Shown: positions 1 to 7,880 of the stretch, piece by piece
Layout: the number at the start of each line of letters is the position of its first letter
How positions within the stretch are numbered: the stretch's first letter is position 1
Source of the DNA: Bacteroidales bacterium UBA1219
Lineage (GTDB): Bacteria; Bacteroidota; Bacteroidia; Bacteroidales; P3
Assembly (NCBI GenBank): GCA_002309295.1
Contig: DBXF01000090.1
Span: 1-20,710 of the forward strand
Length of the DNA stretch: 20,710 nt
Direction of reading: 5' to 3'
Position numbers and translations under genes: made by a program
Notes under the pieces: model-generated
The model's database searches: none
What the model saw: only the letters and a program-made list of their open reading frames with translations
Told to the model about the DNA's origin: nothing

Positions 1-27
1 GAACCACATCAGTGGTTCCTTTTTTTT
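1..27 (+). terminator. Rho-independent terminator at window edge
   Basis: A 7-bp perfect stem (GAACCAC / GTGGTTC) with a 4-base loop is followed by an eight-T run. It would end transcription of a plus-strand gene lying left of the window. The frame starting at base 2 stays open through this hairpin to a TAA at 86-88, so the structure could instead lie inside the tail of a gene; the T-run makes a terminator the simpler reading. Confidence 0.65.
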
Positions 28-28
28 G

Positions 29-88
29 CAATCCCACATAGACCAACTGCTGCAGGAGAACGCCGAGCTGCGAAGAAAAATAAAATAA
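29..88 (+). other. Possible C-terminal tail or remnant of a plus-strand ORF
   Basis: The plus frame reads QSHIDQLLQENAELRRKIK then TAA at 86-88, immediately before a terminator stem. The spacing of leucines and charged residues looks like a short amphipathic helix or coiled coil. The frame is open back to base 2, so this is either the end of a gene starting outside the window or a decayed remnant. A diverged copy of the same DNA, with KNAEQRNKIK in the equivalent frame, lies at about 968-1012. I do not recognise a family. Confidence 0.25.
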
Positions 89-114
89 GGGAGTCTTATT
101 GGAGGCTCCCTTTT
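89..114. terminator. Bidirectional terminator between converging genes
   Basis: The stem GGGAGTCT / AGGCTCCC (one wobble pair, 6-base loop) has TTTT after it on the plus strand and TTATTTTATTTT after it on the minus strand. It lies about 55 bases downstream of the stop of the minus-strand lipoprotein gene at 168, and directly after a plus-strand TAA at 86-88. It can serve transcripts from both sides. A close relative is at 1013-1036. Confidence 0.75.
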
Positions 115-167
115 GATTTTATAATACGGCTATGGGATGTATTCAAACTGTGTTCTAGTGATTCATT

Positions 168-887
168 TTATAATCCTACTTGAATTCTATCGTTCGAATA
201 CCAGCCGGTGCTTATCTTCGCAATCCGTCCGGCATTCACCACTAGTTCAATTCCTGCATATCCTATTCGGGGGCAGTCATAGTATTCGTAAACATAAGGA
301 TTAACTACTTTGAAACGTCCGCGTGGCAGTTCTTCAGTGATAGTTTCAGAGAAAAGGTCAGGAGCTACCAAGTGAATTACTTTGTAGCCTTCAATGTTTG
401 CACTCGGTGGAATGTGTAGCTGTACGGCTACATCAGTGATGGGCATACCTACGTGGATGCCAGCAAAGTCCACCAAAGTATCGGCAATGATACCCCAGAT
501 ATAATTCCATCCCCTGTTATCGTTGTCTCCATACCACGCAAACTGTAGGGTGTCGTTTTCACCTACAACTGTGTAGGTTTCGGGGCCGCAAGTGCAAGAC
601 CCCTCCACGTGAGGATACATTTCATGATCTGTCAAAGTGCGCAGACCGGGTCGCGTATAAACCGAGTCTATCCACTGTTGGCTGACCTGTTCCGCCAACG
701 GTTGGCCGTAGAACAATCCTTCGGGGTCGCAAACTATTAACAATGTATCGCCTTTGGCTATAATGTCATAAATGCGGTTTTCGGCAATTGTGCTGTCGTT
801 AATATTCTCGTTACTGACGCCGCTTTTGCAGCAAGCGAACAAACAGATGCCGAGCACTATAAGGAAACTCAAAAATACTTTTTTCAT
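168..887 (-). CDS. Small uncharacterised lipoprotein
   Basis: I do not recognise a family. Starting at the ATG at 887 gives 239 residues with a typical lipoprotein signal: MKK, a hydrophobic stretch, then the lipobox L-F-A-C with the lipidated cysteine at about residue 19. It is probably exported and anchored in a membrane. The frame is open further upstream to 962, but those extra 25 residues put charged residues before the signal and are unlikely to be translated. The mature part contains a GSCTCG segment and looks like a compact mixed alpha/beta domain. No strong promoter was found upstream. The gene is bracketed by two related terminators (89-114 and 1013-1036), so it is probably a single-gene transcript. 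Confidence 0.6.
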   Translation of the reverse strand: MKKVFLSFLIVLGICLFACCKSGVSNENINDSTIAENRIYDIIAKGDTLLIVCDPEGLFYGQPLAEQVSQQWIDSVYTRPGLRTLTDHEMYPHVEGSCTCGPETYTVVGENDTLQFAWYGDNDNRGWNYIWGIIADTLVDFAGIHVGMPITDVAVQLHIPPSANIEGYKVIHLVAPDLFSETITEELPRGRFKVVNPYVYEYYDCPRIGYAGIELVVNAGRIAKISTGWYSNDRIQVGL

Positions 888-1012
888 TTTGTCATAGTTT
901 TCTTTTTTCACTATCATTAACGTCAACACATAGAAATTATTGCCTCTGCGCAACGAAAACACAACCTCTCAACTTCAGCAAAAACGCCGAGCAACGAAAC
1001 AAAATAAAATAA

Positions 1013-1036
1013 GGGAGTCTCTTGAGACTCCCTTTT
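1013..1036. terminator. Bidirectional terminator after the rhodanese/MBL gene
   Basis: A perfect 8-bp stem (GGGAGTCT / AGACTCCC, loop CTTG) is followed by TTTT on the plus strand, and by TTATTTTATTTT on the minus strand. On the minus strand it lies about 26 bases past the stop of the gene ending at 1062, which it most likely terminates. The stem and the preceding AAATAAAATAA are nearly identical to the terminator at 89-114. Confidence 0.85.
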
Positions 1037-1061
1037 GTATTTTATGCCATATTGTAACTGC

Positions 1062-2168
1062 TTATTCGTAGTGACGAATACGTACATCGATGTTTGGAAG
1101 TTGTGCGGGAATGCCTGAAATGTCTGTTTCTCCGTAATGGTAGGGGAAGAGGACCTTGGGCTTAATGATTTTTGCGGCATTGACGAGCTGTTCGGGAGTC
1201 ATGGTGTAGGGCTGGTTGCAGGGCAGGAACGCTATGTCGATGTCCTTGAGGTCTGCCATCTCAGGTATGTCTTCGGTGTCGCCGGCTATGTAGATGCGCA
1301 GACTGTCGAGGGTGAGAATGTAGCCATTGTCGCGACCCTTGGGGTGGAACTGCTGGCGGCCTTCGGTGGTGTTGTAGGCTGGAACGGCTTCGATATGTAT
1401 GTCGATAGGGATGCTCTCAAAACCAGTATTAAGCACATCGTCGGCCAGTTGCGTCTTGTCGCCGTTTTTCAATGCACTGCCCTTGCCGTAAAGTTCCACA
1501 CAACGTGGATTCATAAACAGATATGTACTTTCATTGGAGAGACGGCCGATTGTGGTCGGGTCGTAGTGGTCGAAATGCTCGTGGGTGACGAGTATGAGGA
1601 AAGCTTTCGGCATAGAGGAGTAGTCCACCTTGCGGCCATTCAGATTCGCACAGGGGTCTATTACTATTTCGTATTTCCCAGATTCGTATTTCTCATACTC
1701 GATACGTATGCTGGAATGCATCAGTGCGTGGATTTTCACAAGTTTCCCGCTCTTGGTGGTGAAAACGTCCGTTTCAACTTTTGTTGTCGGTTTTCCGGCC
1801 TTTTGCCATGCAAGTATGCCGCCTGTGAGGTCGTACACTTTGCATCCCAGATCGGCAAGCTGTTTTGCTGCAGTGAGACTGCGCTTGCCGCTCCGGCAAT
1901 AAACGGCCACAGTGCCTTTGATATTCTTGATGCGCTCCACGAAATCGGCAGCTTTCACGTCGATATTTTCCGCACCGGAGATGTGTCCGTCGGCATACTC
2001 TTTGGGAGTACGCACATCTATCAGTCGCACATCCGGTAGTGCCGAAATATATTCAAAATCTTCTACGCCTATGCTTGTTATCGGTTTCTGGATGCTATTT
2101 GCATTTCCGCAACAAGTGGCTAATGCCGAAAAAGCAAGCAAAATAAGTGTTGTGGCTTTGCGAATCAT
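1062..2168 (-). CDS. Lipoprotein with rhodanese domain fused to metallo-beta-lactamase-fold hydrolase
   Basis: A 368-residue two-domain protein. Residues 1-20 form a signal peptide ending in two cysteines (LATCC), so it is likely a lipoprotein, though Thr at -1 is not an ideal lipobox. Residues 32-125 are a rhodanese domain with the active-site loop CRSGKRS and catalytic Cys91, which carries sulfur as a persulfide in this family. Residues 135-368 are a UlaG/Lactamase_B_3-type metallo-beta-lactamase fold: THEHFDH at 195-201, HPKG at 275, AGDTE at 295-299 and PYHYGE at 342-347 supply metal ligands. The gene starts 7 bases after the DUF1846 gene and is probably co-transcribed from its promoter. 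The substrate is unknown. Rhodanese and MBL domains are paired in persulfide dioxygenases, but those use a different MBL subfamily, so sulfur chemistry is only an inference. Confidence 0.85.
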   Translation of the reverse strand: MIRKATTLILLAFSALATCCGNANSIQKPITSIGVEDFEYISALPDVRLIDVRTPKEYADGHISGAENIDVKAADFVERIKNIKGTVAVYCRSGKRSLTAAKQLADLGCKVYDLTGGILAWQKAGKPTTKVETDVFTTKSGKLVKIHALMHSSIRIEYEKYESGKYEIVIDPCANLNGRKVDYSSMPKAFLILVTHEHFDHYDPTTIGRLSNESTYLFMNPRCVELYGKGSALKNGDKTQLADDVLNTGFESIPIDIHIEAVPAYNTTEGRQQFHPKGRDNGYILTLDSLRIYIAGDTEDIPEMADLKDIDIAFLPCNQPYTMTPEQLVNAAKIIKPKVLFPYHYGETDISGIPAQLPNIDVRIRHYE

Positions 2169-2175
2169 ATTTTTT

Positions 2176-3639
2176 TCACCCTTTCCTTACTGGCTCCGAG
2201 GTGAGGCCGATGCCGAGTTTTTTGAAAATCTTGCGGTCCACTTCGCTGGTCATCACGGTGATATGTGCCTGGCATCCGTCGAGCAACGAGAGGCTGTCGA
2301 GGGCGCGGCGGCAGTTGTCGTCCAAAAGGCTGAGGATGGAGAGGGTTACCAGCACTTCGTCGGTGTGCAGGCGCGGGTTTTTGCCGTGCAGCATGCTTAC
2401 CTTGGTGTGCTGTATGGGTTCTATCATTTTTTGCGATATGAGTTTAACGTCGTGGCTGATGCCTGCCAGATGTTTGAGGGCGTTGAGCAGTAGTGCCGCG
2501 CAGGGTCCGAGCAGTTCGCTGGTTTTGGCTGTGATGATGGTGCCGTCGGAGAGCTCTATGGCTGCGGCGGGCACTCCTTCCTGGTCACGGCGCTGTTTGG
2601 CGGCCACGGTGGTGCGACGGAAATCGGTGGTGATGTTGGCCTGTTTCATCAGCAGGGCGATTTTGTTTATCTCGCTTTCGCTGGATTTGCCGCAGGCGTA
2701 GTCGCACAGGGCTGTGTAGTAGCGTCGTATTATCTCGTCTTTGGAGGCTTGGCAGCACACTTCGTCGTCGGCGATGCAGAAACCGGCCATGTTCACACCC
2801 ATGTCGGTGGGCGATTTGTAGGGGTTTTCGCCGTAGATGCCTTCGAACAGGGCGTTGAGCACTGGGAAAATCTCGATGTCGCGGTTGTAGTTTACTGCTG
2901 TTTTGCCGTAGGCTTCCAGATGGAAGGGGTCTATCATGTTCACGTCGTTGAGGTCGGCGGTGGCTGCCTCGTAGGCGATGTTGACGGGGTGTTTCAGTGG
3001 TATGCTCCAGATTGGGAATGTCTCGAATTTGGCATATCCGGCTTTAATGCCGCGGCGGTTTTCCTGATACAGTTGGCTGAGACAGGTGGCCATTTTGCCG
3101 CTGCCGGGGCCGGGGGCGGTGATTATCACCAGCGGACGAGTGGTCTCGATGTAGTCGTTTTTGCCGAAGCCTTCGTCGGAGGCGATGAGTTCTACATTGG
3201 CGGGATAGCCTTCGATAAGGTGGTGGTAGTAAACTTTAATACCTAGGCGCTCGAGGCGTTGGCGATAAGCCGATGCCGCAGGCTGGCCGGTGTAGTGGGT
3301 TATCACCACCGAGTTTACAAGCAGTCCGCGCTGTGTGAATGCGTCGCGCAGGCGGAGCACGTCTTCGTCGTAGGTGATGCCGAGGTCGGCGCGCACTTTG
3401 TTTTTTTCGATGTCCATGGCGCTGATAACGATGACTATCTCGGCATCGTCCTTGAGCTGTGTAAGCATTTTCAGCTTGCTGTCGGGCTCAAAGCCGGGCA
3501 ACACGCGGCTGGCGTGGTAGTCGTCGAAAAGTTTTCCACCAAATTCGAGGTAAAGTTTGTTTCCGAACTTGCCGATTCTTTCTTTGATGTGTTCGGATTG
3601 TATCTTCAGATACTTGTCATTGTCGAAACCGTTTTTCAT
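2176..3639 (-). CDS. UPF0371 / DUF1846 family protein
   Basis: A 487-residue cytoplasmic protein covering the full family length; it has no signal peptide. The family assignment rests on overall sequence character, including the N-terminal FGGKLFDDYHASRVLPGF segment and a glycine-rich, P-loop-like APGPGSGKMATCLSQLY at 175-191 that suggests nucleotide or phosphate binding. Structures exist for this family, but I know of no established reaction. The start ATG lies 29 bases downstream of a good Bacteroidetes promoter -7 element (3668-3675). It is the first gene of an operon with the rhodanese/MBL lipoprotein 7 bases downstream. Confidence 0.9.
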   Translation of the reverse strand: MKNGFDNDKYLKIQSEHIKERIGKFGNKLYLEFGGKLFDDYHASRVLPGFEPDSKLKMLTQLKDDAEIVIVISAMDIEKNKVRADLGITYDEDVLRLRDAFTQRGLLVNSVVITHYTGQPAASAYRQRLERLGIKVYYHHLIEGYPANVELIASDEGFGKNDYIETTRPLVIITAPGPGSGKMATCLSQLYQENRRGIKAGYAKFETFPIWSIPLKHPVNIAYEAATADLNDVNMIDPFHLEAYGKTAVNYNRDIEIFPVLNALFEGIYGENPYKSPTDMGVNMAGFCIADDEVCCQASKDEIIRRYYTALCDYACGKSSESEINKIALLMKQANITTDFRRTTVAAKQRRDQEGVPAAAIELSDGTIITAKTSELLGPCAALLLNALKHLAGISHDVKLISQKMIEPIQHTKVSMLHGKNPRLHTDEVLVTLSILSLLDDNCRRALDSLSLLDGCQAHITVMTSEVDRKIFKKLGIGLTSEPVRKG

Positions 3640-3667
3640 AACTGTTAAGTTTTAGAAATACGGGATA

Positions 3668-3699
3668 CAAAAATAGGATTTTTTTTGGGATTGACAAAA
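3668..3699 (-). promoter_or_regulatory. Bacteroidetes-type promoter for the DUF1846 operon
   Basis: On the minus strand TTTTG (3695-3699) and TATTTTTG (3668-3675) are 19 bases apart, matching the TTTG / TAnnTTTG pattern of the Bacteroidetes housekeeping sigma factor. Transcription would begin about 20 bases before the ATG at 3639. Confidence 0.75.
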
Positions 3700-3819
3700 T
3701 TTTTTTTCAATAATAGCGACAAATTACTATTTTTCAGCAAAATAAAAATTTAACAAATTGCGGTGATTTTGACAAAAAAATATATTTCGGAGGTGCAAGG
3801 AGATACTTTTTTATGATTG

Positions 3820-3850
3820 TTTGGAATTCAAATTTTTTTGCGTATATTTG
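3820..3850 (+). promoter_or_regulatory. Bacteroidetes-type promoter that fixes the start of the large plus-strand gene
   Basis: TTTG (3820-3823) and TATATTTG (3843-3850) are 19 bases apart, an exact TAnnTTTG match. The predicted transcription start near 3857 lies inside the longest open frame, which begins at 3813. That excludes 3813 as the start codon and leaves the ATGs at 3876 or 3897. Confidence 0.8.
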
Positions 3851-3875
3851 TGATTGTATTACGATTGTTTTTTTT

Positions 3876-6422
3876 ATGAAAAATACTGATAATCAAATGA
3901 TTAAATATCTTTTTGGCGTAATTGTTTTTACTTTTTTTGCCTTTGGAGTTTATGCACAGCGGGTGAATGTGGATATGCGGTTTACCGATAAAGAATCACC
4001 ACTTCCTTTTTGGTGGATACATATAACCTGCGACAATAACGACAGCGCTTTTTATGTCGAGACCGACTCTACAGGTCACATTAGTGTGTCACTCCCCCGT
4101 GGGCGTTGTATTATTAGCATGTTGTTGGCATATAAGAATATACAATTAGACCTGCATAGCGACACAACATTAGAAATAAAAGTAGAGCGTGGCTACGATA
4201 GATACTCCTTTGATTCACGCCATTTGAAAGACAGTGTTTTAAGAGCCTACGAAGCCAAGCTTATGGCCGACCGCAACGGTTGGGACTCCACCAGATGGAA
4301 TAAGAAATATGTATCGTTGGCCAACCTTTGTTTGGAAGACCTTTATTATCCGTTGCCGCGTTGGCGCACCTTCAGTCTCGACGAAATGTTGAAACATATA
4401 AAATACTGCTATTTCAAGGACACACGTAAGTACGACTATCTATATTACGCCATCTGCCAGCTTGAGCACCGTCTTGGTCTGAGGCACGACCGCCGTGTGC
4501 GCGAGCCCCGCAGGTACAGCAATCCCGACGCCAGCTTTTTCTGTCTGATGCCCGAAATCAAAGAGGGATGGATCGAGGACACAAACACCTGCTACAGCTG
4601 TATCATTGAAGATGCCCGTTTCCATTCGGATATTCTCAGAAGAGAATTCGCACCGCAGGGAGAGCGGAGTTTAGTGTATCCGCCCAGCACAAAGCCGGCG
4701 GTGCGTATGTTAATATATGGGGGCTTGGGCTATCCCACCGCTTATCGTATCGAAGACGGACGTTTCTATTACTGTTCCTCGGGGCATCCGATTGGTAAAA
4801 ATGCCTATGTGCGTTGGGATGCCGAACTCACCGAGGACGAACTCGAAACCTTTGCCCGTTGTATGGACACCCTGCGCATGGCAGGCAACCAGCGTGTGCT
4901 TAATGTCAGTTACGTTATTGATGCACGAACTATTGATTTTGAATATACCGACGAGAATGGTTACCACATCCACGAGAGCGACATTCCCCAAGACAGTCCC
5001 TATACCGCACCGATTTACAGGTTTTTCGACACCTTATATGAACGGCATATATGCGAGCTGTCCATTCCTGTTTATGATGCCATCGACAGCACAAAAGTTG
5101 ATGGTGGCAGAATCATAGTTACAGGTCATAATTACCGTCGTATACATGGTACTCCCTCTTATTTGGAATCCACCAAATTTTATCTTACCAAGGGCGAATA
5201 CAAGGTCCGTGTGGAGTGTCCTGGCTATAAATCGTATGAGAAGAAGGTCAATGTTACCGGTAATTTGGCGCTCGACACAATATGGCTGCAGCAAGAGCGC
5301 ACCACTCTTCGACTTAAATTATATAGCGACGACTGCAATCCTATCACCGGCAAGGTGGCACTCTATGTGGATGGTGTGGACACCGCCATACTGAGCGAAG
5401 TAAATCCAAGGAACAGCAAGGTGGTTTACCGCAACGTGCCCGCTGCCAGCCATTTCTATCTTGTGGCACTGAAGAAATACCCCGGAGGATGGTACCACTC
5501 AAGAATTATAAACCCCAAACATTTTGAAAAAGATTTCATCAAGATGCACCGCGACTACAGCCGCCAGCCTTTCCGCTCCCGTGCCGAGAAGGACAGCGTT
5601 CTGCGTTACGATGTCGGATATAGGACATATTCAGCGATTTGGATGGGGGAACAACTTGCAAAGCTGTACTACTACGATGCCCTTTTGAAATCAATGCCGC
5701 TTTGGCAGACTTTTCCCGATGCCGACTCCCTGGCGTACTACGAATTAATCAGAGCTTACAGTCACGACACATTGGCGGCTTATCTCTATTACCCCGTCAA
5801 GCATCTCGCCAACTGGTGTTGGCGGCGGCATCTGAAGAATGAAAATGCTGTCAAAAAGCCGGTTATGGACAGCTTGTTACAGGTGCTTATGCCGGATGAG
5901 TTGCGGGAAGAATACCACCTTTATTATGGAGCTCAGGATTATCTTACCCCTTACAGTGAGGTGTGGGAAGCCTACGACCGCAACCGCCAGATTTTCGTCC
6001 CAATGCAGGAACCCGCCTTGTTGGATGGCAATGCCGCACGTCTGACAATAAAGAAACCCAACAGTGTCGAAGTTTTCCGGATTGCCAACGACACACTTTA
6101 CATCAAGAGTATGAACGGAAGCTGGAAATTTCCGGAATTTCATTGGTCGGTTATTTTTGAACCAAGCCCCGACAGCGGCGTTGAAACACAGAAAATTGCA
6201 ATAACCAAAGCCGACTTCGACACCATATTGGGCATGGTAAAAATGATAGACACTTTGACTTGCAGATACAAAGTCAAGGATGCCGAACATATTACCTATT
6301 TTATTGAATACAATATTGAAGGCCGGTGCCACAGCTCCAAGGAGATATTCAATCTTTTGGGCACAGATATGAAACCCGTGTACAATCTTGTAAGGTTTTT
6401 GGAGAAGAAGAAAAGAAGATAG
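3876..6422 (+). CDS. Large uncharacterised exported protein with an internal duplication
   Basis: From 3876 the product is 848 residues (841 from the alternative ATG at 3897). It begins with a signal peptide: a short charged start, a hydrophobic run, then VYA|QR, a typical Bacteroidetes cleavage site. No anchor or secretion-sorting domain is visible. The body is two related halves. Residues about 112-389 match about 566-848: both start with a KDSVLR helix, continue through W-x-TF and LYY-rich helices and an MP[ED] segment, then a beta-rich part (TEDELETFARCMDTL versus TKADFDTILGMVKMIDTL), and close with a P[IV]Y...F helix. Between them, about 430-470 resembles a carboxypeptidase-regulatory/PEGA beta domain (LTKGEYKVRVECPGYKSY), with a second beta domain at about 475-540. 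It is transcribed alone, divergent from the DUF1846 operon. The function is unknown; binding or scaffolding at the cell surface is only a guess. Confidence 0.8.
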   Translation: MKNTDNQMIKYLFGVIVFTFFAFGVYAQRVNVDMRFTDKESPLPFWWIHITCDNNDSAFYVETDSTGHISVSLPRGRCIISMLLAYKNIQLDLHSDTTLEIKVERGYDRYSFDSRHLKDSVLRAYEAKLMADRNGWDSTRWNKKYVSLANLCLEDLYYPLPRWRTFSLDEMLKHIKYCYFKDTRKYDYLYYAICQLEHRLGLRHDRRVREPRRYSNPDASFFCLMPEIKEGWIEDTNTCYSCIIEDARFHSDILRREFAPQGERSLVYPPSTKPAVRMLIYGGLGYPTAYRIEDGRFYYCSSGHPIGKNAYVRWDAELTEDELETFARCMDTLRMAGNQRVLNVSYVIDARTIDFEYTDENGYHIHESDIPQDSPYTAPIYRFFDTLYERHICELSIPVYDAIDSTKVDGGRIIVTGHNYRRIHGTPSYLESTKFYLTKGEYKVRVECPGYKSYEKKVNVTGNLALDTIWLQQERTTLRLKLYSDDCNPITGKVALYVDGVDTAILSEVNPRNSKVVYRNVPAASHFYLVALKKYPGGWYHSRIINPKHFEKDFIKMHRDYSRQPFRSRAEKDSVLRYDVGYRTYSAIWMGEQLAKLYYYDALLKSMPLWQTFPDADSLAYYELIRAYSHDTLAAYLYYPVKHLANWCWRRHLKNENAVKKPVMDSLLQVLMPDELREEYHLYYGAQDYLTPYSEVWEAYDRNRQIFVPMQEPALLDGNAARLTIKKPNSVEVFRIANDTLYIKSMNGSWKFPEFHWSVIFEPSPDSGVETQKIAITKADFDTILGMVKMIDTLTCRYKVKDAEHITYFIEYNIEGRCHSSKEIFNLLGTDMKPVYNLVRFLEKKKRR

Positions 6423-6463
6423 TCCGGCTGCGACTTATCGTTGTTAAAGTTCCAGGCCTGTTT

Positions 6464-7216
6464 CTAAAACCGCCTTATTGCGGCAAGGTGGTGGGTGTAC
6501 TGCCCTGTCTCCTCGTTGAAAATGCCTTTTTCATCGATTTTGTCGATGCGCACACAGCCCGAGGCGTGGATTATCTGGCTGTTGTCCAATAATATCCCTA
6601 CGTGGATGATGCGGCCTTTGTCGTTGTCGAAAAAGGCGAGGTCGCCGGGACGGGCTTGGTCGAGGCTGCTAATGCCCTGGCTTTGGGTGACCTGCTCCGA
6701 GGCGTCGCGGAGAAGCAGAGTGCCGTGTGCCGAAAACACCGTCTGGGTGAAGCCCGAGCAGTCGATGCCGAAGATGGACTTGCCGCCCCATAGGTAGGGG
6801 GCGTTGAGGAAAGAGCGGGCGGTGTCGAGAAGTGTCTCTTCCTGTGGCACAAAATCGTGGCGGTACTCGTAATTGCCGAAACGGAAAGATTCTTCGGTGG
6901 GCAAAATGCTTCCGAGAGGTATTTCGAAGGTTATCTGTTTGTCGGTTTGTGTGATGCGCACCCCGTGGCGGTTCACCGTTTGGCGGTGCTGGTTAAAGTT
7001 TTCAAACTCCTCTTTCGAAATGGCTTGGTATTGTTTGTTGCCGATGTAGGCCTGATAGCCGTCGTCGCGGACGCGGATGAGGGTCCATTTGGGATTGGAG
7101 CTGTCGAGGATATAGAGGGTTTGTCCGAAAAGGATTTGCGACACCATTTCGGAGGCGTCGTCGGGATGGCTGCGCAGGGGTGCGAGCGGGAGGTGGCAGA
7201 TTCCGTATTTTTCCAT
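6464..7216 (-). CDS. NlpC/P60 cell-wall peptidase, YkfC-like
   Basis: A 250-residue protein with an N-terminal SH3-like region (about 10-65) and a C-terminal NlpC/P60 domain (about 128-250). The catalytic residues are visible: Cys153 in GIDCSGF, His205 in IIHVGI, and a third polar residue His217 in IIHASG. The family cuts gamma-D-glutamyl bonds in peptidoglycan stem peptides. The protein has no signal peptide, so a cytoplasmic role in recycling muropeptides, as for Bacillus YkfC, is more likely than cell separation. I chose the ATG at 7216, 7 bases after the upstream TAA, with a GAAGGA just ahead of it. The frame is open to 7255, but that would overlap the upstream gene. It is the last gene of the lpxC-fabZ / lpxA / DUF4294 run. 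Confidence 0.88.
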   Translation of the reverse strand: MEKYGICHLPLAPLRSHPDDASEMVSQILFGQTLYILDSSNPKWTLIRVRDDGYQAYIGNKQYQAISKEEFENFNQHRQTVNRHGVRITQTDKQITFEIPLGSILPTEESFRFGNYEYRHDFVPQEETLLDTARSFLNAPYLWGGKSIFGIDCSGFTQTVFSAHGTLLLRDASEQVTQSQGISSLDQARPGDLAFFDNDKGRIIHVGILLDNSQIIHASGCVRIDKIDEKGIFNEETGQYTHHLAAIRRF

Positions 7217-7223
7217 ACAGCGG

Positions 7224-7817
7224 TTATAGTCTTCCTTCTTCCACGGCTCTTGCAATGCGGTCTATCATGCGGTCCTTGGAGTTATGTTTGGGGTCGAATT
7301 TTTCTTTCAGGTTGTAGCCGAAAATTTTGGCGAAAGTCTGGTAGAAGAAGGCTCGGAATTTGCCTCGTAGTTCGCGCACAAGTTCATAGGAAGTGCTGCC
7401 TGTTTCGCGGTCCACCAGTTTTATAAGCACATGGCCTTGCGAGAAAGTGAGTTTTTTCAGTTCGGCGCCGAATTCTGCTTCTATCTCCTTTTCGGCTTTT
7501 TTCATCATCACTTTGCGTTGGCTTTCCGACATGCCGGCCATTTGTTTTTCGTAGTTGTCGAGTTTGCGTTTGGCGGTTTTGGCGTAGGGTAGGGTGATTT
7601 TTACGTTACGTATAAGCTTTTTGTTCCTTTTTATCTCTTTGTCGGTGAGCATATACGACCAAAACACTACTACTTCGTTTAAGTGTACGCTAGGTATGGT
7701 GTCGCCGTCGACAACAGTGGCGAAACAAAGTATATTGTCACGGCTTTGAGCCCTGGCGGTTGTCAGAGCTACAAAGGCTACGGCGATGGTGCATATTATG
7801 ATTTTAAATGATTTCAT
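7224..7817 (-). CDS. DUF4294 family exported protein
   Basis: A 197-residue protein with an N-terminal signal peptide (MKSFKIIICTIAVAF, cleavage likely after ARA, before QS). The family hallmarks are GDTIPSVHLNEVVV near residue 38, an LPYAKTAKRKL segment, a charged helix, then SQGHVLIKLVDRETGSTSYEL. DUF4294 is common in Bacteroidetes and has no assigned biochemical role. It lies 63 bases after lpxA and 7 bases before the NlpC/P60 gene, so it is probably read with the lipid A genes. I saw no convincing promoter in the 63-base gap. An envelope role is inferred from the signal peptide and the neighbours only. Confidence 0.85.
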   Translation of the reverse strand: MKSFKIIICTIAVAFVALTTARAQSRDNILCFATVVDGDTIPSVHLNEVVVFWSYMLTDKEIKRNKKLIRNVKITLPYAKTAKRKLDNYEKQMAGMSESQRKVMMKKAEKEIEAEFGAELKKLTFSQGHVLIKLVDRETGSTSYELVRELRGKFRAFFYQTFAKIFGYNLKEKFDPKHNSKDRMIDRIARAVEEGRL

Positions 7818-7880
7818 GCCCGATTATTTTTATAAGTAACGAGCATTATGCAAAAATCGTTTGTCGGGGTGCGATTTTTT

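Noticed and set aside
923..1180. An 85-codon minus-strand open frame
   Set aside because: It overlaps the terminator and the end of the rhodanese/MBL gene, and has no supporting features.
3813..3875. The ATG at 3813 as start of the large plus-strand gene
   Set aside because: It lies upstream of the predicted transcription start (TTTG at 3820, TATATTTG at 3843), and starting at 3876 or 3897 gives a proper signal peptide.
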